A DNA stretch of 16,547 nucleotides from Chrysochromulina parva (GCA_002887195.1 PJAB01001179.1:1-16547); one strand, 5' to 3'. Shown: positions 1-9,590, counted from the first letter of the stretch. Made by a program: numbers and translations. Notes: a model not told the origin generated them from the letters alone.

Positions 1-320
1 GTGCAGCAACGAGGTCGAGCCGAGCTCCGAATCTCCGCGCGGCGCGATCGAATCTCCGAGGCGGAGATCGGGGCAGATCGGATCGCCGAGGCGGAAGACG
101 GGGTGCAAGAGTCCGAGCCGGATGCCAGAGTGGTGAGCGCACCTACATTTCATCGAGAACTTTCCGCACGGACAGTCACTGGATCAGATCACACCGACTG
201 CGACAGGAACAGGGTGCGCATTTGTGTGTGCGCGTGTGCGTTGTTCGGGCTGGGGGCGTGTGAAAAAATTGCGATCAGGCCCACATCGCTCACGCTGCGA
301 CGGCTGGCGCCTCCCGCCGC
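1..320. other. Upstream region of the PMS2 gene, with imperfect 21-bp repeats
   Basis: No gene is supported here. Bases 28-48 and 49-69 are imperfect 21-bp direct repeats, both starting CGAATCTCCG, and a weaker third copy follows near 79-99. The rest, about 130-320, is presumably the promoter and 5' leader of the PMS2 gene. No TATA box or other canonical element is evident. A frame open across 1-357 begins with GTG and has no recognisable protein character. Confidence 0.4.
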
Positions 321-3300
321 ATGTCACAACACATCAGGCCGATCTCAAATGCCGTAGTCCACCGCATGTGCTCGGACCAGGTCATCATTGACCTGCCAAG
401 CGCGCTCAAGGAACTCCTCGAGAATGCACTCGACGCAGGCGCCAACCGAATCGACGTACGGCTCAAGGAGCACGGCGTGGAGCTGCTCGAAGTCTCTGAC
501 AATGGCAAGGGCATTCCAAGTTGTGACCTCGACGGCATCGCGCTTCGCCATCACACGTCAAAGCTGCGCGATTTTGACGATCTGCAGCGTCTCTCTTCGT
601 TTGGCTTCCGCGGAGAGGCACTCAACTCACTTGCTGCTCTGTCCACGCTCGGGCTCTCCACGCGCACCGCTGGGGACGTGTCCGGAACGGCGCTCGTCTT
701 CAGTAAGGACGGCACGATCGAGACGCGAACGCCCGTCGCGCGCGACCTGGGTACGTGTGTCTCCGTCAGCGAGCTGTTTGGACCATTCCCAGTGCGCCGC
801 AAGGCGCTCGAACGGAGTGCTATGGCTGAGTTCCGTCGGGTGGTGGCACTGCTGCAGGCATACGCGGTGATTTGCGACCACGTGCGCTTCTGTTGCACGC
901 ATTCCCTGGCCAAAGGGGGCAAGCAGGTGCTCATGCAAACGACGGGCGCGGGAGGCCAGCGTGCGGCCATCGCCGCCGTCTTCGGAGCCAAGCTGCTCGG
1001 CGAGCTCACGCCGTTCCGCGCCCAGGAGGGCGCCTTCGGGCTCTCTGGCTTCATTTCGCGGCCACGCGCTGGTGACGGCCGCCGCTCGGGGGACCGCCAG
1101 TACATCTTCGTCAACAACCGCCCCGTTGACTTTGGTAAGCTCTCGCGGCTGCTCAACGAGGCCTACCGCGCAGCGACGTCTCGCCCCGAGTGCTTCCCGG
1201 TGACGTTTATCAACGTTAGGGCGCCAACCGACAGCTATGACGTGAACGTCACGCCAGACAAGCGCACGGTGCTTTTCTCTGACGAGTCTGCCTTGCTTGC
1301 TCTCGTCAAGCGCACCGTCGATGCTCTCTTCGCTCCGGAAACGTGCGCGCTACCGCTGCAGCAGCCTGCCCTCACTTTCGCCGCGGCGCCGAGCGCCGAG
1401 CCCCTCGAGGAGAGCATCAGTTTGAATGGCGTGTCCGTATCTGACGCGAGCGCCGCGAGCGATGGTGTGCCTTCCGCTGATACTCCTCCTGCGCCCGCTG
1501 CCGCCGCCGCCGCCGCCGCCGCCGCCGCTGCGGCAGAGGTCGCCGTTACTGCCAAGGTGTCCGATGAGGATGCGCCGAATGACACAAACGATGAGGTGAT
1601 CGGAGCCACCACCGCCTCAGACGCAGCTCAGGCGAGGGCCACGAGAGCTGCCACTGAGCCGGAGGTCCTCGAGGTAGATACTGACGAGGCGGAGGAGCAG
1701 GATGAGGATGAAGAGGTCTTTCCTCGAGATTTCGCGGCATCTGCGGCCAAGGCCGGCATAACCGCTGCTGCTTCCACCTTGGCGAGCGCTTCGGACATCG
1801 CTGGTGCCGCACGTGGGGATGCAATCGGTTTTCCTGCAGCGTCTGTTCGCGCTCGCCCATCGCCGAGTCTAACCGGCGGGAAGCGCGCACGGGTGCCGGA
1901 GCCAACGGTTCCCGCCTCACGGCCCCGCAACGCGAACTCGTGCCCGCGAGTACTGGGGGCATTGAGGACGGTACCTACCTCCGAAGACGAGCGCGCCGTC
2001 GCGCTGGCAGAGTGTGAACAGCAGCTCCCGAATGCTATGATGGCGGTGGAAGAGGAGGCGCACGCTGAGGCGGCTACGGCGTCGATGGAAGAGGAGGAGG
2101 AGGACGTCCCGACAGGTCCAGCCGACACGGAAGAGGGCGAGGCCACAAGTGCGCGAGGCGAGGCGCCGACACTGAGCGACACGCTGACCCCGTCGATGGA
2201 GTCGCTGATGTCCATGTTGCTAGCTGTGCGGGCCGAAGTTCGCGCGGACGGCCTCGGGCCTGCGGCCGAGCTGCAAGCCGCATGCCGCACCTTCGCTCAA
2301 CAGCTTGGCGCGCTGGGCCAGGCACCTCCCACCTCGGCACGCACGGACGGCGCGCCGAATAGGGATAGCGCAGACGTGGAGCCGGCGGAGAGTCTCGTCT
2401 CGCAGCTCACTCTGTGCGCATGCCAATACCTTAAAGGGTGGCTGTTGGCGAATGGGCCCGCCTCAGGCGAGGTTGGCGCAGGAGACGTTGCCGGCACGGC
2501 CTCTACGGCTGCAGCAGATATGATTGGCGTCTCCGCCGGCGACGCGGCGGCGCTGGGTGTTGGAATCAGCTCCGCCGAGATCGTGTCGAGGCTAGCGGTG
2601 GCGGGCTGGCAGTGGCACGAGGAGACTTTCGAGGATAGGTGTACGCCAAGCGCAAGGGCTGTGGCCGCTGCGTTTGATGGCCTTGCGGATCGTCTTACGG
2701 CCGCCGCCGCCGCCGCCGCCGCGCCGTCAGCCTCTGCAGCGGCGGCCGCGGTGCTGACAGAGGCGTCGGCGCGTCTCAGGGGAAAGCCCCGCCGAGGCAA
2801 GGCCCGCGCTCCCGGCCCAGCCGCAGCAGCGTACGCGAGTGTGCAGGCGGCGAGGTCAGGCGATGACGAGAGCGACGAGCCTCACGCTGCGGACGAGAGC
2901 GAAGCGTTGCCGCTGGCTGCGAGCAGTGAGCCTCCTTCCGCGTCTGCCGCGTCTGCAAATGCCGGGCGCGCTGGCGGCGGCGCGGCCTCTGCCCGCACGC
3001 TCCTCCCGGAGGAGCTCTGCGTTGCATTCGACCTCGTCCGCGCCACTGAGCAGCTCGCCACCTCACACGCTAAGCGCCGCCGCCGCGCGTTCGCACGGGA
3101 GTCACGCGCTGGCGAGGGGTCGACGGCGCAGGTCCTTAGTGGCGGTGACGGCAGCCATGCTGCTCAAACCGTACCAGATGCCGGCGCTCTCGACCGCGCG
3201 ACGCGCGTCAACGGTGCTGAGCTCGAGCGTGAGCTGGCACGCACCCTCCCAAGGAGCTCCTTTGCATCCATGCGCGTCCTCGGGCAGTTCAACCTCGGCT

Positions 3301-3956
3301 TCATGGTCGCGAGATCAACGCGCCCCCGCCCTGAAGCGGCTCTCGACGACGAGGCGACGGCGGTGACGGCGGGCGAGGGGGGCGAGCCAGATGAGGCCGC
3401 CCTGGATCACGCTGACTTGTTCATCATCGACCAACACGCGGCCGACGAGAAGTGCCGATTTGAGTCGCTCCAAGCTTCGACCAAAATCCATACACAACGG
3501 TTGCTCGCGCCATTACCTTTGCACCTGACTGCGGCTGACGAGCTGCTTGTCGTCGAGCACATGCACGTTTTCCACGCCAACGGCTTCGATATCACCGTGG
3601 AGCCGTCCGCGCCGCCCACGCAACGGCTGCGCCTCGTCGCCCTCCCCTTTTCGCAGCACACAGTCTTTGGTCCGTCCGACGTGCACGAGCTCGTGACGCT
3701 GCTCGCCGAGGCCCCGACGACGCAGTGCCGCCTTCCGAAACTGCGCTCCATGTTTGCCATGCGCGCCTGCCGCTCGGCGGTCATGATCGGCACAGCTCTC
3801 GACGCGGCCAAGATGAGCGGCCTCACCCGGCAGCTGGCTACCCTCGACCAGCCGTGGAACTGCCCGCACGGCAGGCCCACGTTGCGCCACCTCGTCGACC
3901 TCTTCCGCCTCGCCGAGACCCCCGCCGCGCGGCATTTCGAGCTCGGCAGGGCGTGA
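321..3956 (+). CDS. PMS2: PMS2-type MutL homologue, mismatch-repair endonuclease subunit of MutL-alpha
   Basis: This 1211-residue intronless gene encodes the PMS2 family protein (called PMS1 in yeast and plants). With MLH1 it forms MutL-alpha, which nicks the discontinuous DNA strand in nuclear mismatch repair. The N-terminal GHKL ATPase shows E31/N35 in KELLENALDAGA, DNGKGI (60-65), GFRGEAL (95-101), FVNNRP (263-268) and NVTPDKR (309-315). The C-terminal endonuclease shows GQFNLGF (988-994), the metal-binding DQHAADEKCRFE (1037-1048, fitting DQHA-x2-E-x4-E), QRLLAP (1059-1064, matching the human clamp-binding motif QRLIAP), ACR (1149-1151) and CPHGRP (1181-1186). All catalytic motifs are intact, so nicking activity is expected. 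The linker, about 345-975, is unusually long, rich in Ala and acidic residues, with possible nuclear localisation signals at KRAR (521) and KRRRR (918). About 35 extra residues separate GQFNLGF from the metal motif. The ATG at 321 gives the family's usual N-terminus. Confidence 0.95.
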   Translation: MSQHIRPISNAVVHRMCSDQVIIDLPSALKELLENALDAGANRIDVRLKEHGVELLEVSDNGKGIPSCDLDGIALRHHTSKLRDFDDLQRLSSFGFRGEALNSLAALSTLGLSTRTAGDVSGTALVFSKDGTIETRTPVARDLGTCVSVSELFGPFPVRRKALERSAMAEFRRVVALLQAYAVICDHVRFCCTHSLAKGGKQVLMQTTGAGGQRAAIAAVFGAKLLGELTPFRAQEGAFGLSGFISRPRAGDGRRSGDRQYIFVNNRPVDFGKLSRLLNEAYRAATSRPECFPVTFINVRAPTDSYDVNVTPDKRTVLFSDESALLALVKRTVDALFAPETCALPLQQPALTFAAAPSAEPLEESISLNGVSVSDASAASDGVPSADTPPAPAAAAAAAAAAAAAEVAVTAKVSDEDAPNDTNDEVIGATTASDAAQARATRAATEPEVLEVDTDEAEEQDEDEEVFPRDFAASAAKAGITAAASTLASASDIAGAARGDAIGFPAASVRARPSPSLTGGKRARVPEPTVPASRPRNANSCPRVLGALRTVPTSEDERAVALAECEQQLPNAMMAVEEEAHAEAATASMEEEEEDVPTGPADTEEGEATSARGEAPTLSDTLTPSMESLMSMLLAVRAEVRADGLGPAAELQAACRTFAQQLGALGQAPPTSARTDGAPNRDSADVEPAESLVSQLTLCACQYLKGWLLANGPASGEVGAGDVAGTASTAAADMIGVSAGDAAALGVGISSAEIVSRLAVAGWQWHEETFEDRCTPSARAVAAAFDGLADRLTAAAAAAAAPSASAAAAAVLTEASARLRGKPRRGKARAPGPAAAAYASVQAARSGDDESDEPHAADESEALPLAASSEPPSASAASANAGRAGGGAASARTLLPEELCVAFDLVRATEQLATSHAKRRRRAFARESRAGEGSTAQVLSGGDGSHAAQTVPDAGALDRATRVNGAELERELARTLPRSSFASMRVLGQFNLGFMVARSTRPRPEAALDDEATAVTAGEGGEPDEAALDHADLFIIDQHAADEKCRFESLQASTKIHTQRLLAPLPLHLTAADELLVVEHMHVFHANGFDITVEPSAPPTQRLRLVALPFSQHTVFGPSDVHELVTLLAEAPTTQCRLPKLRSMFAMRACRSAVMIGTALDAAKMSGLTRQLATLDQPWNCPHGRPTLRHLVDLFRLAETPAARHFELGRA
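1501..1527 (+). repeat. (CCG)9 microsatellite inside the PMS2 linker
   Basis: Nine perfect CCG units encode part of a polyalanine run (about residues 392-404). It lies in the disordered linker, where length changes should be tolerated. Confidence 0.9.
2701..2721 (+). repeat. (CCG)7 microsatellite inside the PMS2 linker
   Basis: Seven perfect CCG units encode a second polyalanine run in the same linker. The surrounding codons are also mostly GCG/GCC/GCA alanine codons. Confidence 0.9.
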
Positions 3957-4019
3957 GATAGGCGTGAGAGGCCGTCGTAGATGTAGACAAGACACGCCTA
4001 GGGGCCTAGCCTTGGTATT

Positions 4020-6054
4020 ATGAGACGCTCCATCGAGCAGCGGGTGATGTCGCGCGCGTCGGCGTCGGAGTCCCCGTCGGAGTCTGGTTCCCGTCGCACT
4101 CTGGGCGTGCATCGGCTAGATGATTGGGTGCCGGGGTCATGCAGTTCCTATAATATGTGTGAATGTCAATGTGTGAACAGGTGGGTCGCGAGACAACAAA
4201 TGGGTAGCGCGGCGACGCTGTTGTGGATCGTCAGCGGCGGGGCGGTGGCGGCGCTGCTGCTGACTCTCACCTTGCAGCAGTCACCATTGGCGGAAGTGCA
4301 ACACCTCCCATCGACCACGGCTGCAGCTTCGCCCGCGCTGATGCACGAGCTCCGTGAGCTCCAGAGATTAGTCGAGCAGCAGCGAGAAGCATCGCAGCGC
4401 CAGAATGCGCTCATGGAGAAGCTTGCAGCCGAAGCACGGTCTGCTTCTGTTCAACAGGTACCGCAGCAACTGTTGGCTTCCGGTCCAGCCTCATCATCAT
4501 CAACGTCCTCCAGGACCGTGCCTGCGGCCACAGCTGCCATCGCGGACGCGGAGAGGCACGCACTCGACAGGTGCACGGAAGATGACGTGCCCGTCCTCTC
4601 ACTCCTTCGGCGGCCGTGCGGCAATGGCCTGCACGGGTACGGTTGCAAAGAGCAATGGGGTTTGAACGATCGCTTCCTGCCAGAGCCGCGCGAGTGGCTC
4701 AAGGAGTGGAACGCATCCGTGCGCACCGTGGTCGACTGCCAGCGAGGCTTCTTTGACGCGCTCGCCGACCGGTTTACGCGTGCCCACTGGGAGGTCGAGT
4801 GGGATGCTCAGCCATTTCGCATCTCCGCAGTGCCGCCGCGCACCATCGGCAAGATGATCCACCAGCTCGTGACCGCAAACTACTTCCATCTGACACTGCC
4901 ACCGCACCAGCGGCCGCCGCTGCGGCGCACGCCGCTACCGGGCTCGACCTACCTGCGCACGTCGCAGCCAGGATTCCGCTGGAACGTGCTCGACTATGGA
5001 ATGGGCAATGTCTTCTCCGACCCGCTCGCGACGGGACATCGCTGCGAGGGCGTGCGCTCGGCCTGGCATTGCGTATGGCAGCGATTCCCACATCAGCAGA
5101 GCGTGCGCACACCGCCGAGTGCGAAGTCGGCGCTTGGCCAAGCGGCGCAGGCGCTGTACAATACGTCCATGTCCGGCTCACACGCGCACTCGGTGCTGCA
5201 GTACCTCGTGATCGGTGGCGTCTCTCAAGTCTTCTCGGAGCTCGCGCCCGCTGCACGCGAGTATCTGAGCACTCACCTGACAATGCTGTGCCATGTGCCC
5301 GGCCCGCACTGCGGCGGCACGCCCGATGAGCTTCGCACGCCCGTGGCCGCCGTGCACGTGCGCCGCGGTGACTCGTGCGACCGCGAGCGCAACGAGCAGG
5401 GCCCATTCAACAGCATGTTTGCGTGGGACAAGAGCAAGGGGCGGCTCGAGCGCGTGGGATTCCGATATTGCTATACGTGGCAGGTCTACCTCGATCAGCT
5501 GCGCGAGCTGCGGCGCATGTACGGCGTGCGCACGGTGCTGCTTGCGACGGATGACGCCGATGGTCAGGTCACAGGCCGCCTGCCCATGGAGAAGGACTTC
5601 AACTGGGCCTTTCTCTCCTACCCGCGCGCGCAGTTCAAAAAGCGCGGGTGGATGGAATTCCGCAAGGACTTGACTGATGATGTGCCCTTCTCGCTCGCCG
5701 CGGCACTCGAATTACTCTCCGCTGCCGACGTGCTCGTGGGCAACATGGGCTCGCATGTGACGCGAATGATTTACAACAAGATGGTGCCTGCCGTTCGTAC
5801 TTCGATGTTGCCACCCTTCATCTCCGTCGACGGTTACGGGCTCTGCTGCGACTTCACGGAAGAGTGCTCGAAGGAGGACATCGTCAAGCGCAACCGGCCC
5901 ATTCGCGACTGCATCCACAAGTATGGTCAATGTAAGTGCGCCCCCGCCGCCCACTGCTGTCTCTGCTCAACCTCGTCGCTGTGTTCATCTAGCATTGCTC
6001 ATATCGCGTCCGGCAGGCACGGGTGGCGATCAGTTTTTCAGGTGGCCAGGCTAA
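4020..6054 (+). CDS. FUT8-like (GT23-type) fucosyltransferase, type II membrane protein; two exons
   Basis: Exons are 4020-5931 and 6017-6054. The protein probably transfers fucose from GDP-fucose to glycans in the Golgi. The central motif HVRRGD (residues 446-451) corresponds to HVRRTD of FUT8. ATDD (509-512) matches the FUT8 LATDD stretch, and the segment around 555-580 (DDVPFSLAAALELLSAADVL, then GNMGSHVTR) matches the conserved GT23 C-terminal core. A single hydrophobic helix (about 65-83) is followed by a heparin-like stem with possible coiled coil (about 103-140), as in type II Golgi enzymes. No FUT8-type SH3 domain is visible. The start is uncertain: ATGs at 4020, 4155 (M46) and 4200 (M61) are in frame. 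M46 gives a short Cys/Arg tail before the membrane helix and is attractive. The gene starts only 63 bp after PMS2. Reading through the intron would add a Cys-rich tail unlike the rest. The acceptor substrate cannot be told from sequence. Confidence 0.8.
5932..6016 (+). other. Intron, GT-AG, 85 bp, phase 1, in the GT23-like gene
   Basis: The donor is GTAAGT at 5932-5937 and the acceptor CGGCAG ends at 6016. Joining T at 5931 to GC at 6017 gives a Cys codon and the C-terminus CTGGDQFFRWPG, with a stop at 6052-6054. The near-consensus donor and the compact, aromatic, family-like tail support splicing. Confidence 0.8.
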
Positions 6055-6191
6055 TGGGACAAAACCCCGAGCGCAGGGCGTTTTACGGCTTGTTAAACTT
6101 GTTGGTGTGTGCACTCGCCGGAAAAGCCGTTTCACAACCGCGAACCGGAAGGCGGCCGAGGCCGCAGAGAGGAGGAGAGCACGCTTCGTGA

Positions 6192-8615
6192 ATGTGCGCC
6201 GCGAGCGGCGACTCAGTTGAGCTCGAGTTGAGCGCGAATCCTTGGATGAAGGGGCGGGTATTGGTCAGGGAGAAAGATGTAGTACACTCTGCAGCTGTGG
6301 ACGATGGTACGGCGCACCCAGCCAACTTTGATGACGACACCTTCTGGGATCGGCCAGACGTCAAGGCCCAGCTGGCACGCATGAAAGAGATTGGTGTCCA
6401 GGCGATGAAGAGGGCTCGTACGGTGCAGGAGAAGAAAGACTGCAAGAAGTACTACAGCGACGCAAGCCTTAGGCAGCGAACCCGCCTGCTTGCGGACCCA
6501 GAGGTGCTGCGTGCTCTCAACCTCGTCTGGGAGGTGACTGACGCGGATAAGTCGGGCCGTATAGACCGCGACGAGTACATCATGATGCATCGAAAGCTCA
6601 TCCTCGCTCTCGATCCAACGGTGACTCCCAAGGAGGCCTTTGAAGCGGCACGCGACGACTGGATCCGAGACTCCGAGGGGCATCATGACGGAATGGACAA
6701 GGATCGGTTCATGCGCTGCTGGTTCGAGCTTGCGGATCTGTGGGTCGATTCGATGCATCCCGAGCACTACGCCCACTTCCTCACCGGCACCATCAAATGT
6801 CTGACGAAGGTCTCGATGCTCACAGGTTTGCCCGAGTGGCAGGCCGACCGCGAGGTGATTGAGGCCCATGTGCAGCGGTTCCAGCGAGGCGAGCTCGACG
6901 GCGGAGTCTATGTGCACCGCACCGGGGGAGAGGGCCAGTGGGAAGAGGCCAAGGTGGAAGAGCGCCGGGCGCTCGTTTTGGCGCGGTGGGGCCGCCAACT
7001 CCGCGAGGACGACCTAGCGCGCGCTGCTGCAGCCCAATCCGCCGCCAACCTTTTCGCCCCTGCACCGGCATCGATGCTTCGGAGAGTGATAGCAGCAGCG
7101 GCGGCTCCCCGCCCTGCAACCGCGCCCGCTGCAGCCAGCGCCGGCATGGAGGGCGGTGTCTCGTCGCTGCTGCCGGGCGTGCTGCTGCTCGAAGTCAAGA
7201 AGTCGACGCGTCTCGCCGAGCTTGCTCGGCGGCGGAGTCTCAAGAGGATGGAGATGCAGCAACAGGATGCGGAGAACGCCGAGCAGCAGGCGATCCGGCT
7301 CGCCGCAGAGAAGGCGGCCCGTGACAAGGAGAAGGACAAAGGGCGCCGGATGCTCGAGAGCATCCAACGGCAGGAAGAGGCACGCCAAATCAAGGTGCAA
7401 CAGCGACGGCAGCAGCGGCTGGCGGAGGCGAGTGCGGGCGCACTTACTGCCGAGTTGCCAGCCGTAGGCACGCCCGCCGGCGATCTGGCGACCGATCCCG
7501 ACCTCAGCAATCTCGGCGAGATCCCCATGCACACACTGAGCAGTGGAGGCACTATGGCTCCGAGTAGCTCGCTGCTGCCGGAGGATGCCGGGCGCGCGGA
7601 TGCGGAGGGTTGCAAAACGCACTCTCAGCCTGACACGCCATCGCATTTGCCTGGCGTTGTCGCCGCCGCGACCGCCGCTGAGGTCGCTGTACAGCAGCCA
7701 ACACGCAAAGAGAACGGGCGGTCAGCCACCTCGTCGATGGCCGCTCTCGCTGGTGGCCGAGGCGGCAGCAGTCGGAGCTCGCCACAGCCGCTGCCAACGA
7801 CGGGGCCGACCAATATTGTGGCGAGCAGCAGCAGCCCACCGCGAGGCAGTAGCAGCAACCGCGGTGACAGGCAGAACACGCGCTCGCCGCTTCCCCCGTC
7901 GTCCGCCGAATCTCGCTGCGCTTTGGCGGCGACCCTGAGCTACTCGAGCCCGAGCCTGCGCACTGGCTTCAAACCAAGCCCTTCGGCCGGCGCCCTGCGA
8001 GGCTCGCCCAACTCGCTGCAGCTCCGCCGACCCGCCACGGCTACGGCCTCGGCGATCTCCATCACTGCCATCCCATCGCCGCTCCTGGCTCCGACAATCC
8101 TGGGCCAGATGGACGCGTGGACTCCTGAGGCGATGTCTCGCGCAAAGAGTGCAGGAGCACGAGGCCCGTCGTCATCGCCTGCCGTAAGAGGCCAATCGTC
8201 ATCACCTGCTGTGGCCCTCCCGCTGAACGGCCCTCTATCGGCGAAGCTTACGCTCGGCCGTTCGAGCCACCCGGCCTTGCGAGAGCGGCACACTCAGAGC
8301 CAAGTTGGCGCGGTGGAGGGCGGCACACGTAGCGCCTCTGGCCTTCTCACGGGCCCGGCGACGACACAGAACTTCCAGGAGCTTCTCGATCTCGCGAGGA
8401 GGTACTGTGCCAAGCATCCGCTGCGAAAGTCCAATCCGGTTACCGGCTTTGTGCTCGAGGGAGGCGCGGTCCGGGCGAGCCCGCAATCGCTGCTGCCGCA
8501 CGCGGAGCCAGGTGTACTTCCCACATTGAGCGTTGCCCACGGCTCGGGCTCGTCACTCGCAGCAGCAAACGTCTGGCAGCAGCTCTATGAGCAGCAGCAC
8601 GAGCGCGGAGCATGA
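6192..8615 (+). CDS. EF-hand protein with coiled coil and long disordered C-terminal tail
   Basis: This uninterrupted 807-residue frame encodes a protein with one clear EF-hand, loop DADKSGRIDRDE at residues 117-128, with all calcium ligands in place. A second, degenerate helix-loop-helix follows near 155-175 (SEGHHDGMDKDRF), lacking a canonical loop. The folded N-terminal part extends to about 230 and ends in a Trp/Tyr-rich segment. A strongly charged predicted coiled coil (about 335-415) is rich in Arg, Gln and Glu. From about 415 on, the protein is Ser/Pro/Ala-rich and low in complexity, with a more ordered patch near 725-760 (starting NFQELLDLARRYCAKH). Similar single-EF-hand-plus-tail proteins occur in flagellated protists, so a cytoskeletal or ciliary role is possible, but that is inference. 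The start at 6192 lies 137 bp after the preceding stop; M19 (6246) is an alternative. Confidence 0.8.
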   Translation: MCAASGDSVELELSANPWMKGRVLVREKDVVHSAAVDDGTAHPANFDDDTFWDRPDVKAQLARMKEIGVQAMKRARTVQEKKDCKKYYSDASLRQRTRLLADPEVLRALNLVWEVTDADKSGRIDRDEYIMMHRKLILALDPTVTPKEAFEAARDDWIRDSEGHHDGMDKDRFMRCWFELADLWVDSMHPEHYAHFLTGTIKCLTKVSMLTGLPEWQADREVIEAHVQRFQRGELDGGVYVHRTGGEGQWEEAKVEERRALVLARWGRQLREDDLARAAAAQSAANLFAPAPASMLRRVIAAAAAPRPATAPAAASAGMEGGVSSLLPGVLLLEVKKSTRLAELARRRSLKRMEMQQQDAENAEQQAIRLAAEKAARDKEKDKGRRMLESIQRQEEARQIKVQQRRQQRLAEASAGALTAELPAVGTPAGDLATDPDLSNLGEIPMHTLSSGGTMAPSSSLLPEDAGRADAEGCKTHSQPDTPSHLPGVVAAATAAEVAVQQPTRKENGRSATSSMAALAGGRGGSSRSSPQPLPTTGPTNIVASSSSPPRGSSSNRGDRQNTRSPLPPSSAESRCALAATLSYSSPSLRTGFKPSPSAGALRGSPNSLQLRRPATATASAISITAIPSPLLAPTILGQMDAWTPEAMSRAKSAGARGPSSSPAVRGQSSSPAVALPLNGPLSAKLTLGRSSHPALRERHTQSQVGAVEGGTRSASGLLTGPATTQNFQELLDLARRYCAKHPLRKSNPVTGFVLEGGAVRASPQSLLPHAEPGVLPTLSVAHGSGSSLAAANVWQQLYEQQHERGA

Positions 8616-9542
8616 AACAAGTCGGTGCACGCGCATCAGTAGAGAGTAGTCAGTGGGGGGAGGGCCCCCCGTCTTTTCCCGTGTCCGTTCGTGTGGCACC
8701 GGCACGTGTGTGTGCCCGTGTCCGGATAGACCGCTAACGTAGACCGCGAGCCCGCCTCCGCCGAGATCGACCTCCGACCTTTGCACCTCCGGCTCCCTCC
8801 GTACCCCGGACCCGCCGTGGCGCGTGGGCGTACGACTACGAGCATAATCCATAAACGAATGCCGTAAAGCGTAACTCGAAACTTCTATCAGTGTGTATCA
8901 GCCGGTCGCGACGTGTCCGGTCGGGGTGTTTGATGTTTCGCTTTCCGTCCCGCGGGCGCGGGCCCGCGCGCGGCCCGCGGCTCACGCTCAGTCGCTCGCG
9001 CACGCCGGTCCGCGGACCGCCGCGGGGCGGCTAGGGGCGGCGCGGTTCCCCCCGGGTTGCGGTCGTCACGTCGCGGGCTCGGATGTGACGCGTTGGCCGT
9101 TGCCCGCGCGCGTGCTGCGTGCTCATATGTGCGTGCTCCGCCAGGGGCCGCCCGCCGGGTAGCGGGTGGGAGGGCAAGGAAGTAGGCAGGTGGCGCGCAA
9201 TTAACCGTGCTCCCTTTTACGCCCAACGCCGTGGCGTCCCGCCGAGACCCCCCCACGAGCGCCTCTCCCTCTGTAACCTCTGCAGTCTGCAGGCGTGTAG
9301 AGTCCACCGCCGGGCCTCGCGTCGCTCGGGACAGGCTCGCGGGCGTCGCGCAGCGTCTCGGTACTTTCTACTTTGCCGAAGCGTCTCGGAGGTCGGTGCC
9401 CACAGGACGCTGCGCCGCTGCGGCGAACCCACGCGGCGGTACCCACGCGCCGCAGCGCCGGAGCGCCGCACGCGGGCTGTCGCGCTCTCGGGTCCGCGTC
9501 CGGGCGACGCCTAGGCGACGCCTGGCGCAACCTGGCGCGCGT

Positions 9543-9556
9543 ATACCACGTGGTAT
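9543..9556. promoter_or_regulatory. 14-bp perfect palindrome containing a CACGTG G-box core
   Basis: ATACCACGTGGTAT reads identically on both strands. CACGTG is the classical binding core of bHLH and bZIP factors in plants and many other eukaryotes. It lies about 355 bp upstream of the ATG of the four-EF-hand gene. Function is inferred from the motif and location only. Confidence 0.4.
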
Positions 9557-9558
9557 GT

Positions 9559-9590
9559 GGCGGCCGGCTCACGCGTCACGGCCGGCCGCC
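9559..9590. repeat. Inverted repeat with 10-bp arms, GC-rich hairpin
   Basis: The left arm GGCGGCCGGC (9559-9568) and right arm GCCGGCCGCC (9581-9590) are perfectly complementary around a 12-base spacer. It starts two bases after the G-box palindrome. It could form a stem-loop or be a paired protein-binding site. Confidence 0.6.
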
